Assembly: GCA_900475325.1 (NCBI GenBank) | Contig: LS483371.1 | Coordinates: 124,001 to 188,000 of the forward strand | From: Paucimonas lemoignei | Lineage (GTDB): Bacteria > Pseudomonadota > Gammaproteobacteria > Pseudomonadales > Pseudomonadaceae | Direction: 5' to 3' | Length of the DNA: 64,000 nucleotides | Shown: in pieces, positions 19,259 to 27,623 of the stretch | How the letters are laid out: each line of letters begins with the position of its first letter | Numbering within the stretch: position 1 is the stretch's first letter | Position numbers and translations under genes: made by a program | The notes under the pieces: generated by a model | Database searches by the model: none | The model's input: only the letters and a program-made list of their open reading frames with translations | Told to the model about the DNA's origin: nothing

Positions 19259-19334
19259 CTGTAGGAGCTGCCGAAGGCTGCGAACAGCGGATTTTCACGC
19301 AAATCGTTTTCGCAGCCTTTGGTAGCGCCTGTAG
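19259..19334. repeat. Pseudomonas REP pair (CTGTAGGAGCTGCCGAAGGC type)
   Basis: An inverted pair just upstream of comM; the right copy is degenerate (GCAGCCTTTGGTAGCGCCTG). Confidence 0.8.
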
Positions 19335-19432
19335 TGGAATGTGCCACCTGTTAACACCCTGTATCCATTCCTTCCTTCAAAGCCTCGCCCAATCGCGCAG
19401 GATGCGGGTGTCGTTTTTTCAAGGAAGAATCA

Positions 19433-20278
19433 ATGTCTCTCGCCATCGTTCACAGCCGCGCCCAGGTGGGTGTGGAAGCGCCTGCGGTTACTGTCGAAGC
19501 TCATCTGGCCAACGGCCTGCCTGCCCTGACGCTGGTGGGTTTGCCCGAAGGTGCTGTGCGCGAAAGCAAGGATCGGGTGCGCAGTGCGATTCTCAATTCA
19601 GGCCTGCGGTTTCCTGATCGGCGTATCACGCTTAACCTCGCGCCTGCCGACCTACCCAAGGATGGCGGGCGTTTTGATCTGGCCATTGCCCTGGGCCTGC
19701 TGGCGGCTAACGGGCAGATCCCGCTGGTGGCGTTGCAGGACGTGGAGTGCCTGGGCGAGCTGGCGTTGTCCGGTGCCATTCGCCCGATCCAGGGCGTGTT
19801 GCCTGCTGCGCTGGCGGCGCGGGAAGCCGGTCGCACGCTGATCATCCCGGCGGTCAATGCCGAGGAGGCCAGCCTGGCGTCGGGCTTGCGGGTGATCGCG
19901 GTGAACCACTTGCTAGAGCTGATCGCCCATTTCAACGGCCAGACGCCGATCACACCCTATCAGGCCAGCGGGCTTTTGCATCAGCCCAAACCTTACCCGG
20001 ACCTCAGCGAAGTTCAGGGCCAGACCGCGGCCAAACGCGCGTTGATCGTCGCTGCTGCGGGGGCTCACAACCTGTTGTTCAGCGGGCCGCCGGGCACCGG
20101 CAAGACTCTGCTCGCCAGCCGATTGCCCGGGCTGTTGCCGCCGCTGGATGAATACGAAGCGCTGGAGGTCGCGGCGATTCAATCGGTCGCCAGCCAGGTA
20201 CCGCTCACCAGCTGGCCACAGAGACCCTTTCGCCAACCCCATCACTCGGCTTCAGGGCCTGCGCTGGTGGGTGGAGGC
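19433..20278 (+). pseudogene. comM: comM 5' part (codons 1-282), interrupted by transposon
   Basis: The N-terminal part of the ComM/YifB AAA+ helicase, which aids branch migration during natural transformation. It holds the N-terminal S5-like domain (residues 1-170, with PALTLVGLPEGAVRESKDR) and the start of the Mg-chelatase AAA+ domain with Walker A SGPPGTGKTLLASRLPGL (about 217). The coding frame runs into the transposon end after GGGC and stops within a few codons. The remainder is at 55823-56470. Because Walker A is separated from Walker B, the protein cannot be functional. Confidence 0.95.
20274..20278. repeat. Target-site duplication, left copy (GAGGC)
   Basis: GAGGC immediately precedes the element's TGTGACAT end and is repeated right after its other end (55818-55822). 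Five-base duplications are the standard product of Tn7-type transposition. Confidence 0.95.
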
Positions 20279-20325
20279 TGTGACATCTGGATATAGATGC
20301 AAATATCGAGCAATAGATGCAAATA
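20279..20325. repeat. Left transposon end with two TnsB-type sites
   Basis: The terminal TGTGACATCTGG is followed by two exact 13-bp copies of ATAGATGCAAATA at 20293-20305 and 20313-20325, spaced 20 bp apart. ATGCAA recurs at the right end, so these are likely transposase-binding sites. Confidence 0.85.
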
Positions 20326-20514
20326 CCATGTTGTAATTTTGACGACTGATTTTTGCTCAGGGCCTTGGAAATAAGGGTTCCGCAGGTCCAAGCGGCCATA
20401 GCAAGAATTCGATTGGCAAAAACACTCGCAGAATCCAGTAGGTAGCTTCGGCTGTCCTCGTGATCTCGAAGATCCTATTTTAGAAAATGATTTTCGCCCT
20501 CCGGTAGTATTAAC

Positions 20515-22374
20515 ATGGCATTACACAGCGTTAGGGTCGTACGCCATTTTCGACTGCCTAGCCAGAGTACCATCGGAGTCAGTTCATTGAGCAAGGCCAT
20601 CAGGCGTAAGTCGCGTCGTCAATACCTGTGCGGCACAGATACAGACATAGGCAATGAAATCCGGCATATCAAGGATAGGTTGGTGGTTGTATGGTGGTAC
20701 GCTCGCTGCCATAAAAATGATGACGCTCAAAGCATCCCTTACGTGGACGTTGTTTTCCGCTATCTGGGCAAGCACGATGTCCCCGCTGGTTTTACTGTCG
20801 CGAAAATTGCGGTCAGTCATCTGGGCAGTTTTCGGGTGGGCACGATGTGGCTAAATGGCGAATGTGTTGGAGAAACTAATTTCGGGAAAAAGGAAAAACT
20901 CTCCGTTGATTTCAGCGATGGCTCTTGGAAATACGTCTATTTGACAGATCATCCGTCAACTGAGTATGAGCTCGCGAAATTCCAACATGATGCTCCAGTT
21001 GATAGGAGCTATACCCCCAAAGCTTTATCTCACCTGATGAGCTTCAAGCTGTCAGATACAAAAAACCTGCTCATTCCATGTGCAGAATTTTTGGCCCGGT
21101 GTTACGGCAGTACGTCCGACATGGCGAGGATACTAGCTACGTATGCTTGGGATGATGTGATGACCAAGCTTTACGCGGCCAAACCCAAGTCCGAACCTGA
21201 ATCCGAAACAGGCATCTGGGTGGTCAGACCGCATCCGTCAGTCCCTGACGACGACGCGCTGTTTCTGGCTTCGTTGCAACACGATCCTTATGCAGCGGCG
21301 TCGGCCAGGTCAATTTATTCACAGCTGGATGTTGCACGAGAAAAGAATATTAAACGCGTGAGTTTGAAGGTCAGACCCTGGTTTCAGGGCTCTGCAAAAG
21401 TTGAATGCATTGGCCGATGGATAAACAATAACACGACATTTCTATGTCTTGAAGTCACTGGCATGAGCGAACCACGCGATCATATTTATGAAATCATTCG
21501 TCAAAAGTACACGGAGAAAGATGTAGAGAACGGCGTCCTGCTCACAATCCCAGTACAGCCAGTTCGCCAGATATCTGATGAACAGAACTCCCTTGTGGTT
21601 ACTTCGGAGGAGGAACCTGATAAAGACGCAACTGTCCGGAAAAAACGCAACCCAGGATTCCGGATTCTAGGCGAACGGTGTTCGTTCATCCAGACTACTG
21701 AGGAGTTGTCATTTAGAGATAAGAAAATCGTCACGGTTCGTCGTCGCGAACATGCTAGGTATGCTACGGGCGACGGACATGGCAGTGGAAAAGAAATTGG
21801 GGGGATCAGATTTACATCAGAACGCTTTACTGGCAGTGGAGGCATCCTTCAGCAAGTTTGGGATGAGCTAACCCGAATAAAAAATATGCGGCCGGATTTC
21901 TCGGACCTCGCTTGGTATGGAGAATCCACGGGTTTCAAAAGCGATGATTGCGAGTTCCAGCTTCAATCGCTTAGGCCTTTCGACCCTGCGAGCCCTCCTT
22001 CCGACCGAGACCGCCGTTGGCTTAGATTTCCTGATAACAAACCCGCTGTACGTGCGGCTCTCATACTGCGAATAATCGTAGCTGAGCGAAGCTTTTATCT
22101 CTTAGAGCTCCAGCGCAAATTAATCCGCAAAGGTGGAGTCAGTCAGGAAGAGCAGGTTTCAGGGCTACTGATAGAAATCAGTAGCCCTGAAGAGGTCGTG
22201 CCGGCAATCGAAGCAATCTGCGACAAAATCCGGTTTCGTAAGGGAAAGTTTAGTGGGTTAAACACCTTAGCCCCCTACTCTCACTACATTTTCAGGCATT
22301 ACAGAAAGGAGAATATATTTTTGGCAAATACAACACTCACCGCCGCTTTCCGCGAGCTCAACCTGACGTTGTAA
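20515..22374 (+). CDS. TnsE-like protein at the left end of the transposon
   Basis: A 619-residue soluble protein, the first gene inside the left end and reading inward. The C-terminal part (VRAALILRIIVAERSFYLLE, then DKIRFRKGKFSGLNTLAPYS and FRHYRKENIF) resembles in order and pattern the C-terminal domain of Tn7 TnsE, which selects conjugating plasmids and replicating DNA through the sliding clamp. A mid-N-terminal LLIPCAEFLARCYGSTSD stretch recalls the TnsE segment with IPQLELARSLF. This is by-eye similarity, not alignment. The position, opposite to tnsABC, is unusual for tnsE. It could instead be an unrelated element-maintenance protein. ATG 20515 has a weak ribosome-binding site. Confidence 0.55.
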   Translation: MALHSVRVVRHFRLPSQSTIGVSSLSKAIRRKSRRQYLCGTDTDIGNEIRHIKDRLVVVWWYARCHKNDDAQSIPYVDVVFRYLGKHDVPAGFTVAKIAVSHLGSFRVGTMWLNGECVGETNFGKKEKLSVDFSDGSWKYVYLTDHPSTEYELAKFQHDAPVDRSYTPKALSHLMSFKLSDTKNLLIPCAEFLARCYGSTSDMARILATYAWDDVMTKLYAAKPKSEPESETGIWVVRPHPSVPDDDALFLASLQHDPYAAASARSIYSQLDVAREKNIKRVSLKVRPWFQGSAKVECIGRWINNNTTFLCLEVTGMSEPRDHIYEIIRQKYTEKDVENGVLLTIPVQPVRQISDEQNSLVVTSEEEPDKDATVRKKRNPGFRILGERCSFIQTTEELSFRDKKIVTVRRREHARYATGDGHGSGKEIGGIRFTSERFTGSGGILQQVWDELTRIKNMRPDFSDLAWYGESTGFKSDDCEFQLQSLRPFDPASPPSDRDRRWLRFPDNKPAVRAALILRIIVAERSFYLLELQRKLIRKGGVSQEEQVSGLLIEISSPEEVVPAIEAICDKIRFRKGKFSGLNTLAPYSHYIFRHYRKENIFLANTTLTAAFRELNLTL

Positions 22375-22755
22375 TAATGAGTCCAGTCACCTTCGTTGCG
22401 CATCCCTATAGAGATTTGGTCACCAGAAACTACGCAGCGGAGTTTACCCAGACCATTGCGCTTTCAGATGAGGCATAGAGAGTGCTTATGGCCTTTGCGG
22501 CGTGCTTGGCTCATTTTACCACGCGGGCAGAGCGCATACTGCAGCCCTAGTCCATTGATGCGAAGCTCTGGGACAAAGTCGGCTAAATCGCGAGCAATTA
22601 TCAACATCGTTCGATGAAGCGAAGCGCAGAGTACGCTGGTTGGGCCGAAATGACGGATCGAATCAAGCCGGTACTCTAAGAGCAAGGAGGTCAATCCCTT
22701 CTCCTTCCTAGCTCGGATCAGGTTGAACCCCCACAGCTGAGGACTCCGTCGGAGC
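22375..22755. other. Non-coding or degraded stretch
   Basis: About 380 bp between the TnsE-like gene and the next gene. Short open frames cross it on both strands but none has recognisable content or a good start. I found no repeat or hairpin of note. Confidence 0.5.
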
Positions 22756-23361
22756 CTAGCCGGGCATGATGGAATCGACTTGTTCATGAGCCGCTGCCAC
22801 CACCTTGTCGAATTCTTGATGTAGGGTATCTTCAGGCCGTTTGCCCCCAAGGAAATTGTTAGGGGATCTAAACCAAAAAGCCATTCCCCAATCATCGTTC
22901 TTTGGGGAAAGGATTTCGATTATCTCTACCAGTCCAGGGAGCAGATTACCCTCCTGATTATCCGAGAACGCATAGTCCGGATAGAGTACTTGGCCTTGAT
23001 GCACTATCGAAAAGATCTCCCGCTTTACCTCTGCTTGCTCAAGCGACCGGATGAGCCCGTCGAGCTCCCTATCAAGAAGCAATGCTAGGTACTCCGGGGT
23101 ACGGAAATGCTCTCCTGCTAGGACTTCAGCTTTAGCACGGACCAGCATGTCCTTAAGCCTTTGCTCCTTCCTAGCCATGCTGTGTAGCCTCTGAAATGGG
23201 ACGGTGATGTTTAGGATAGCCCGTAATGCGTGAAAGCAATCGAATTCCTGTGCCCGTCCTAGTGATTTGCCGCGACCGGGATGATCTCTTCTGGCCAATT
23301 CAGCAGTTTCGCCTGCTATGGGGGACCAACTCTGGTCAATGCGCAGCTTTAAAATCACCAT
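22756..23361 (-). CDS. Protein with ParS/MbcA-like (DUF2384-type) C-terminus
   Basis: A 201-residue soluble protein. Residues 1-60 have no recognised match. A helical stretch follows (DRELDGLIRSLEQAEVKREI), then a C-terminal segment FWFRSPNNFLGGKRPEDTLH that resembles the toxin-binding domain of Xre/MbcA/ParS antitoxins (pattern W-x-P-N-x-x-LGG-x-x-P). Those antitoxins usually pair with a RES-domain toxin, but no intact toxin gene is next to it. It may be an orphan antitoxin, a regulator, or a member of a related family. The assignment rests on the C-terminal motif only. Confidence 0.5.
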   Translation of the reverse strand: MVILKLRIDQSWSPIAGETAELARRDHPGRGKSLGRAQEFDCFHALRAILNITVPFQRLHSMARKEQRLKDMLVRAKAEVLAGEHFRTPEYLALLLDRELDGLIRSLEQAEVKREIFSIVHQGQVLYPDYAFSDNQEGNLLPGLVEIIEILSPKNDDWGMAFWFRSPNNFLGGKRPEDTLHQEFDKVVAAAHEQVDSIMPG

Positions 23362-23796
23362 AGTCCACAGGCTACAAACTAGCCGCCGTCACCTTCCTTA
23401 TCAGTCAAAATCTCGGATATATCATGCGTTAGCTTGAGCGTGGATGTGGACTTTCGCGCTTCAAAAACTTTCTTGTGGCATAGGCGTCCGCTCAAAAAAG
23501 CTGAAAATGGTGTCCACTTGAATTTAGGTGGACACCATCGCCTCAACCGACGGTGTATGGAAGGTGTGTTGCCCGGGCGGTTACACATCTGAGATCCTCC
23601 ATTTCATTTATCGGCTGAAGGCAGGGCTTTCCAGTGACCGATTTTGGCGCTTTGCTACTCTTTGCTATAGACGGAGAACGGCCAAAAGCGGTATGTCAGC
23701 AAAATCGATATCACAGACTCTCTGGCCTCCAGACGATTAGACACACTACAAGCTGTCTTGAAAAACAGGGTGTGTCCCGTGCCATAGCGGACGCTA
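23362..23796. other. Stretch without a convincing gene; contains a palindrome
   Basis: About 430 bp with several short frames but none that I recognise. It holds a perfect inverted repeat at 23507-23538. The area could be a scar of a lost insertion sequence. Confidence 0.45.
23507..23538. repeat. Perfect 11-bp inverted repeat with 10-base loop
   Basis: ATGGTGTCCAC at 23507-23517 and GTGGACACCAT at 23528-23538. It may be a remnant of insertion-sequence ends or a regulatory palindrome; it has no T-tract, so it is not a typical terminator. Confidence 0.6.
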
Positions 23797-24222
23797 TGAA
23801 TGGTTATCTCGCTTAGGCCGGAACCCACGGAAAACCCAAACCATGATCCAGCCAATGGCATACGCCCCAAAGGTTAAGAATGCCCAAACACGTATAGCTT
23901 CCCAATAGCGTCTGGGCATTTGCTCCTCGTCACTTCTTTTTAGGGATTCAACGCTCTCCTTGGCCTTAGCGATCTCCCGTTCAAGAATGTCCTGATACCT
24001 TGACTCGATAGCGTCTCGACTTGGCCCCGCTGGTGCACCAGCCATTGCGCGATTAGCTTCCTCCGTGACGCTAAGCGTCAAAGTGATTTCATTTTGGCGC
24101 TGCATTACCCAAGCCTCTTGCTCAGAGAACCGAGACGCTGAGACCTTCATAGTCAGTACGATTGCAGTGATCCCGCCTGCCACTACCCACAACCTAAACC
24201 ATCCGTTTTTGTGAAAGCTCAT
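23794..24222 (-). CDS. Two-helix membrane protein with coiled coil, unknown function
   Basis: A 142-residue protein with a membrane helix at residues 8-28 (LWVVAGGITAIVLTMKV) and another near 107-127 (VWAFLTFGAYAIGWIMVWVF). Between them is a mostly helical, charged stretch likely to form a coiled coil (SRYQDILEREIAKAKESVES). The tail is basic. It overlaps the frameshifted lipoprotein gene by 4 bp, so they may form a unit. I do not recognise the family. Confidence 0.6.
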   Translation of the reverse strand: MSFHKNGWFRLWVVAGGITAIVLTMKVSASRFSEQEAWVMQRQNEITLTLSVTEEANRAMAGAPAGPSRDAIESRYQDILEREIAKAKESVESLKRSDEEQMPRRYWEAIRVWAFLTFGAYAIGWIMVWVFRGFRPKRDNHS

Positions 24223-24622
24223 TCTTGATACCACGGCTCATCAAACCAAGGGTTCGGATTGGTCGGAAGCGCCTTACCGTTGGTGATGAACATGTGGTAC
24301 TGACGTTCACCGGTGTAACCACCGAACTCATTCTTGGCGTTCACGCTCACATCGACCATATACCCGAACACCATCGGCTTCCCGCCAGTGATTGGAATAT
24401 CCCGCCAGTACGCTTTATAGGGTTGCTTGATCCACCGGTACTGTGCTGACATGGTGTCTTTCAATGCCGCTTGAAAATACCCCTTACCGTCTCTTGATAG
24501 CCAGTCGGATAGGGACCGTACTCAGCCTGTGCAATCGTGACTGGATCGACAGGTGATGATGAGCACCCAGTTAGGAATAACGAGGCGGTGAGCATTGCAG
24601 TAGCGGTAAGCATCCTGAACAT
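24219..24622 (-). pseudogene. Lipoprotein gene with a frameshift
   Basis: The 5' part (24622-24461) encodes MFRMLTATAMLTASLFLTGC, a clear lipoprotein signal, then stops after 53 codons. The 3' part (24464-24219) continues in another frame with YRWIKQPYKAYWRDIPITGG and GYMVDVSVNAKNEFGGYTGE. Reading GYFQAALKDTMSAQYRW across the change joins the parts smoothly, so a single-base indel close to the AAGGGG run (about 24482-24488) broke one gene. It could be true inactivation or a sequencing error in a G run. The function of the family is unknown to me. Confidence 0.75.
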
Positions 24623-25084
24623 CAGTAGCCATCCTTAGAAAATGAATTCATGTGATGGCCTCATGCCTCCAGAGTTCCAATGGTTTACCCCCGCGCTTGA
24701 TCAAGAAACTCATGCAGCGTCGTCCATGGGTGTTGCGTATCGTCGTCGTTATGCTTTCACCCCGGTGAATGCGCAAACTGCTTGTCAGTATCCGCCAAGG
24801 GCTGAGCAGCCATGCACCCGCTGCATACGACACCGCCGCCCATCAATACGAAAATCGAGTTCCATTCGCGAATATGCATGCGTCACCTGCCTGACCAAAA
24901 TGTCACAGAATATCCCTGCGTTAACTCATCGATGTTGGTGCTGACGCCGAATTGACCCAGCGGCCGATACCACACTGATCCAACACCAATTGGCAAAAAT
25001 CCAGTAATGGTAATGGTTCACAAGGTAGGAGCCTGGGTCAATGAAATATCGGTAACTGGGTCAATCCTGCGCTGGCGATAACAG

Positions 25085-25216
25085 GCAACGCACTTCCTGA
25101 CTCGAAAACTGAACGGGGTGAGCGCAGAAATGAGCTTGAATGCGCTCGCCTATAACTTGAAGCGGGTGATGAAAATCATCGGCACCGAAGGCTTATTGAA
25201 GGCGATGGAGGCGTAA
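25085..25216 (+). pseudogene. IS1182-family transposase C-terminal fragment
   Basis: The fragment reads HFLTRKLNGVSAEMSLNALA then YNLKRVMKIIGTEGLLKAME and stop. This matches the conserved C-terminus of IS1182-family transposases, where the EMSL-x-x-LAYNLKRVM motif is characteristic. Only the last 40 or so codons remain; no terminal repeats were found. Confidence 0.7.
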
Positions 25217-25380
25217 AAGCCCGGCTTTTACTGCCCCAAAGAGCTGTCAAAGCGCTTCATACGCGCTCTGAAGCGTTACCGGCGCTGATCCTGGTAAATA
25301 GTCGGGAAATCGCCACGCCAACCAGCAATGGGCTGAAGCACGCACGATAAGAAAGAGTTTTTACACGCTCTGGGCCAGTA

Positions 25381-25475
25381 GCTGCCGGTCACGAAGGGCC
25401 GTAATCGACCCAAAGCTGCCGTTCGCTACCGGCAGAAATCGGCCATAAGCAGACCTTCGCCCGCATATTTACGAT
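25381..25475. repeat. Dispersed intergenic motif, copy 1
   Basis: Contains ATCGACCCAAAGCTGCC and a later GGCAGAAATCGGCCATAAGC. The first motif recurs exactly at about 41596-41612. I take it as an inactive repeat often seen between Pseudomonas genes. Confidence 0.5.
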
Positions 25476-25763
25476 GCCCTACCGTTCTAATTGGCGCTGC
25501 CTCAGAATATCGGTCCACTAGCGGCTGGATGGAACCACCATGCGCATCGTCACAGACTCCCGGCCAAACGAAATCCTCAGGCTGGCGTTACGGGAATACG
25601 TCCAAGGTGTACCGTACCTCGGCCCCATTTTTCGTTGAAATGATCCATCAAAGATTTATGAGGCGCGGCGGCTGTATGTTGGCGAAAATATCAGGTGTGT
25701 ATTCTTCTGGTTTGCGCCACTGACAAAGCCAGTGGCGTAAGCCAGCCTATTAATTATTTGACG

Positions 25764-26144
25764 TTACGGCTTGGCAACGTGCCAGACTTGGTTGACGCCG
25801 TCACCGGTTGTATCCCCTGGCTTGGTATCTTTGACCCAGCTGTAAAGTGGCATGCCTTTGTATGCCCATTGTTTTGTGCCATCGTCTCGAGTGATGACAG
25901 AGTAATCATGACCCGCTTTCGCGTCTGCGGATACCGGTAGAGGTGGCCAGTTTGAAGCGCATGGCCCATTGCAGACCGACTTGCCCGAGGTGTCCTTACC
26001 GAAGGTATAAAGAGTCATACCTTTTGCGTCTACGAGTACTTTTCCCTTGTCCGTTTCAGCAAGCTTGACTGGCGCATCGGCGAGCGCCAAACCCGACATG
26101 CAGCTGGCGGCAACAGCGACGGTGAGAATCATCTTTTTGAACAT
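25764..26144 (-). CDS. Secreted COG4315-type protein
   Basis: A 126-residue exported protein. The signal peptide ends at ALADAPV (about residue 23). Two copies of the COG4315 motif follow: GMTLYTFGKDTSGKSVCNGP (about 42-61) and GMPLYSWVKDTKPGDTTGDG (about 96-115), each with the Y-x-F/W-x-x-D pattern. One pair of Cys (CNGPC) may form a disulfide. The family is periplasmic, often found with metal or redox genes, and its function is not established. It is followed by no obvious partner; the YVTN gene upstream in the same direction may be related. Confidence 0.82.
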   Translation of the reverse strand: MFKKMILTVAVAASCMSGLALADAPVKLAETDKGKVLVDAKGMTLYTFGKDTSGKSVCNGPCASNWPPLPVSADAKAGHDYSVITRDDGTKQWAYKGMPLYSWVKDTKPGDTTGDGVNQVWHVAKP

Positions 26145-26473
26145 ATGTATTTCCTTTGGTCATTTTTAATTTTTAGAAGACCCACCTGCCTCTGAAACGG
26201 CAAGCGATCAGACAATAGACGAGCCACAAACAGGTTAATTCGACTCCATAGAAAAAACGTCCCGATATCATTTTTTGCTGGAATGCTGGGCTCTCCCCCC
26301 CCCCGGACCCTGTGCCTTCCTCAATTGAGCAAAGCGACGCTCACGGTCAAGCATCATTGGCTCATCTCAATGAGCGACGGCGATCCATCATCCAGGACTC
26401 ATCATTTTCACTCATTATTATTCACTTGGTCGTGGAGTATCAGCAGGCCCCCATGAAGGCCTGCGCTGTTCAA
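26145..26473. other. Spacer between COG4315 and YVTN genes
   Basis: About 330 bp, with a run of ten C's near 26295. No gene, terminator or repeat recognised. Confidence 0.5.
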
Positions 26474-27466
26474 TCAGTCGGCCTTGAGCGTCGACACCAC
26501 CTTGTTGCTGGCGAGATCGACTGTGGAGATACTCAAGTCCTCATTGAGGACATACGCCTTCGACTTGTCTTTGGTGAAGACAATGGCCTGGCGGGGTGCC
26601 TTCAAACCGGTCACAGTGGTGGTCACTTTCAGCGTTTTGGTGTCGATCACTGAAAGGCTGTTGTCACCGAGGTTACCCGAGTAGACGTGCAGCCCGTCTG
26701 GAGTGAGGGCTGCGCCGTAGGGGTCTTTGCCAACAATGACGGTGGTTGTGATGGCGCGTTTTTGAGTGTCGACAACTGCGATGCTGTTACTGCCGCTGTT
26801 AGCCGCGTACAGCGTATTGCCGTCCGCCGATATGGAGATGGCGCGCAACTTGTTGAAGCCAGTGATCTCACCTTCAATCGTATTGGTCTTGCTGTCGACC
26901 AAGGTAATTTTGTCCCCAAGAAAGTTGGTGACATAGACGGTTTTGCCGTCAGGACTTACTCGGATGCCCTGGCGCGGTTGGGAGAAGCCAGGTACCACAG
27001 CTACTGGCCGCTGGTGATCAAGGTCAATGACCGACAGCGTGCTGGCCGCTTCATTGTTGACGTAGAGCAGGCTTCCGTCCTTGCTGAGTGTGGTACCAAA
27101 AGCACCTGCGCCCAACGGAATATCTGCGATCACTTTTAAAGTCTTGGTGTCAATCTTGCGCACGACCCCCAAACTGCTGTCGGAGAGGTAGAACACATCG
27201 CCAGTTGGCGAAAACACAATATTTCGCGGCGTGACGTAGCCGGTGAGAACCTGGCGAACCTTACCGGTTTTCAAATCATAAACCACTACATCTGGACGCT
27301 GACTGTAAGAGACCACCGCCGTCGTTTCATCAGGGCTGACGGCCAGCGAGTTGTTGTGAATATCGCCGTCAAACGTCCAGCGATCTTGCGCGGCCCACGC
27401 GCTCATCGATGCGGCCAACGCAACACCCAACGTCAGGGCTGTGACGGTTTTCTTTATCACATTCAT
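26474..27466 (-). CDS. Periplasmic YVTN/YncE-type beta-propeller protein
   Basis: A 330-residue exported protein with a signal peptide ending near AASMSAWAAQ (about residue 24). The mature part consists of about seven propeller repeats of the YVTN type, such as GKTVYVTNFLGDKITLVDSK, GNTLYAANSGSNSIAVVDTQ and GLHVYSGNLGDNSLSVIDTK. YncE-like proteins are periplasmic, bind DNA or act as scaffolds; function here is unknown. ATG 27466 gives the cleanest signal peptide; an in-frame upstream start at 27529 is less likely. Confidence 0.85.
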   Translation of the reverse strand: MNVIKKTVTALTLGVALAASMSAWAAQDRWTFDGDIHNNSLAVSPDETTAVVSYSQRPDVVVYDLKTGKVRQVLTGYVTPRNIVFSPTGDVFYLSDSSLGVVRKIDTKTLKVIADIPLGAGAFGTTLSKDGSLLYVNNEAASTLSVIDLDHQRPVAVVPGFSQPRQGIRVSPDGKTVYVTNFLGDKITLVDSKTNTIEGEITGFNKLRAISISADGNTLYAANSGSNSIAVVDTQKRAITTTVIVGKDPYGAALTPDGLHVYSGNLGDNSLSVIDTKTLKVTTTVTGLKAPRQAIVFTKDKSKAYVLNEDLSISTVDLASNKVVSTLKAD

Positions 27467-27623
27467 CAGAATTTCCTCATAGGGTAAGCAAGGCACCCAG
27501 TCGCGCCTTGGCATATACAACTCGTTCATCGCTGCAGGGCAATGAGTTGACTTTATGCGTCGTTGATAAATTCCGGAAACAACTTGTTTTGGTAGCTCTT
27601 ACCTGTTTTATAAATAGGTCTAG

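Larger units (their letters stand above)
24623..25763. other. Degraded region with insertion-sequence remnants
   Basis: About 1.1 kb with no intact gene. It contains the 3' end of an IS1182-type transposase (25085-25216), a copy of a dispersed Pseudomonas intergenic motif (about 25381-25470), and several short frames without recognisable content. Confidence 0.6.

Noticed and set aside
22464..22895. A 143-codon minus-strand frame that could be a toxin partner of the antitoxin-like gene
   Set aside because: No RES, HipA or other toxin motif is visible and it overlaps the antitoxin-like gene; not called.
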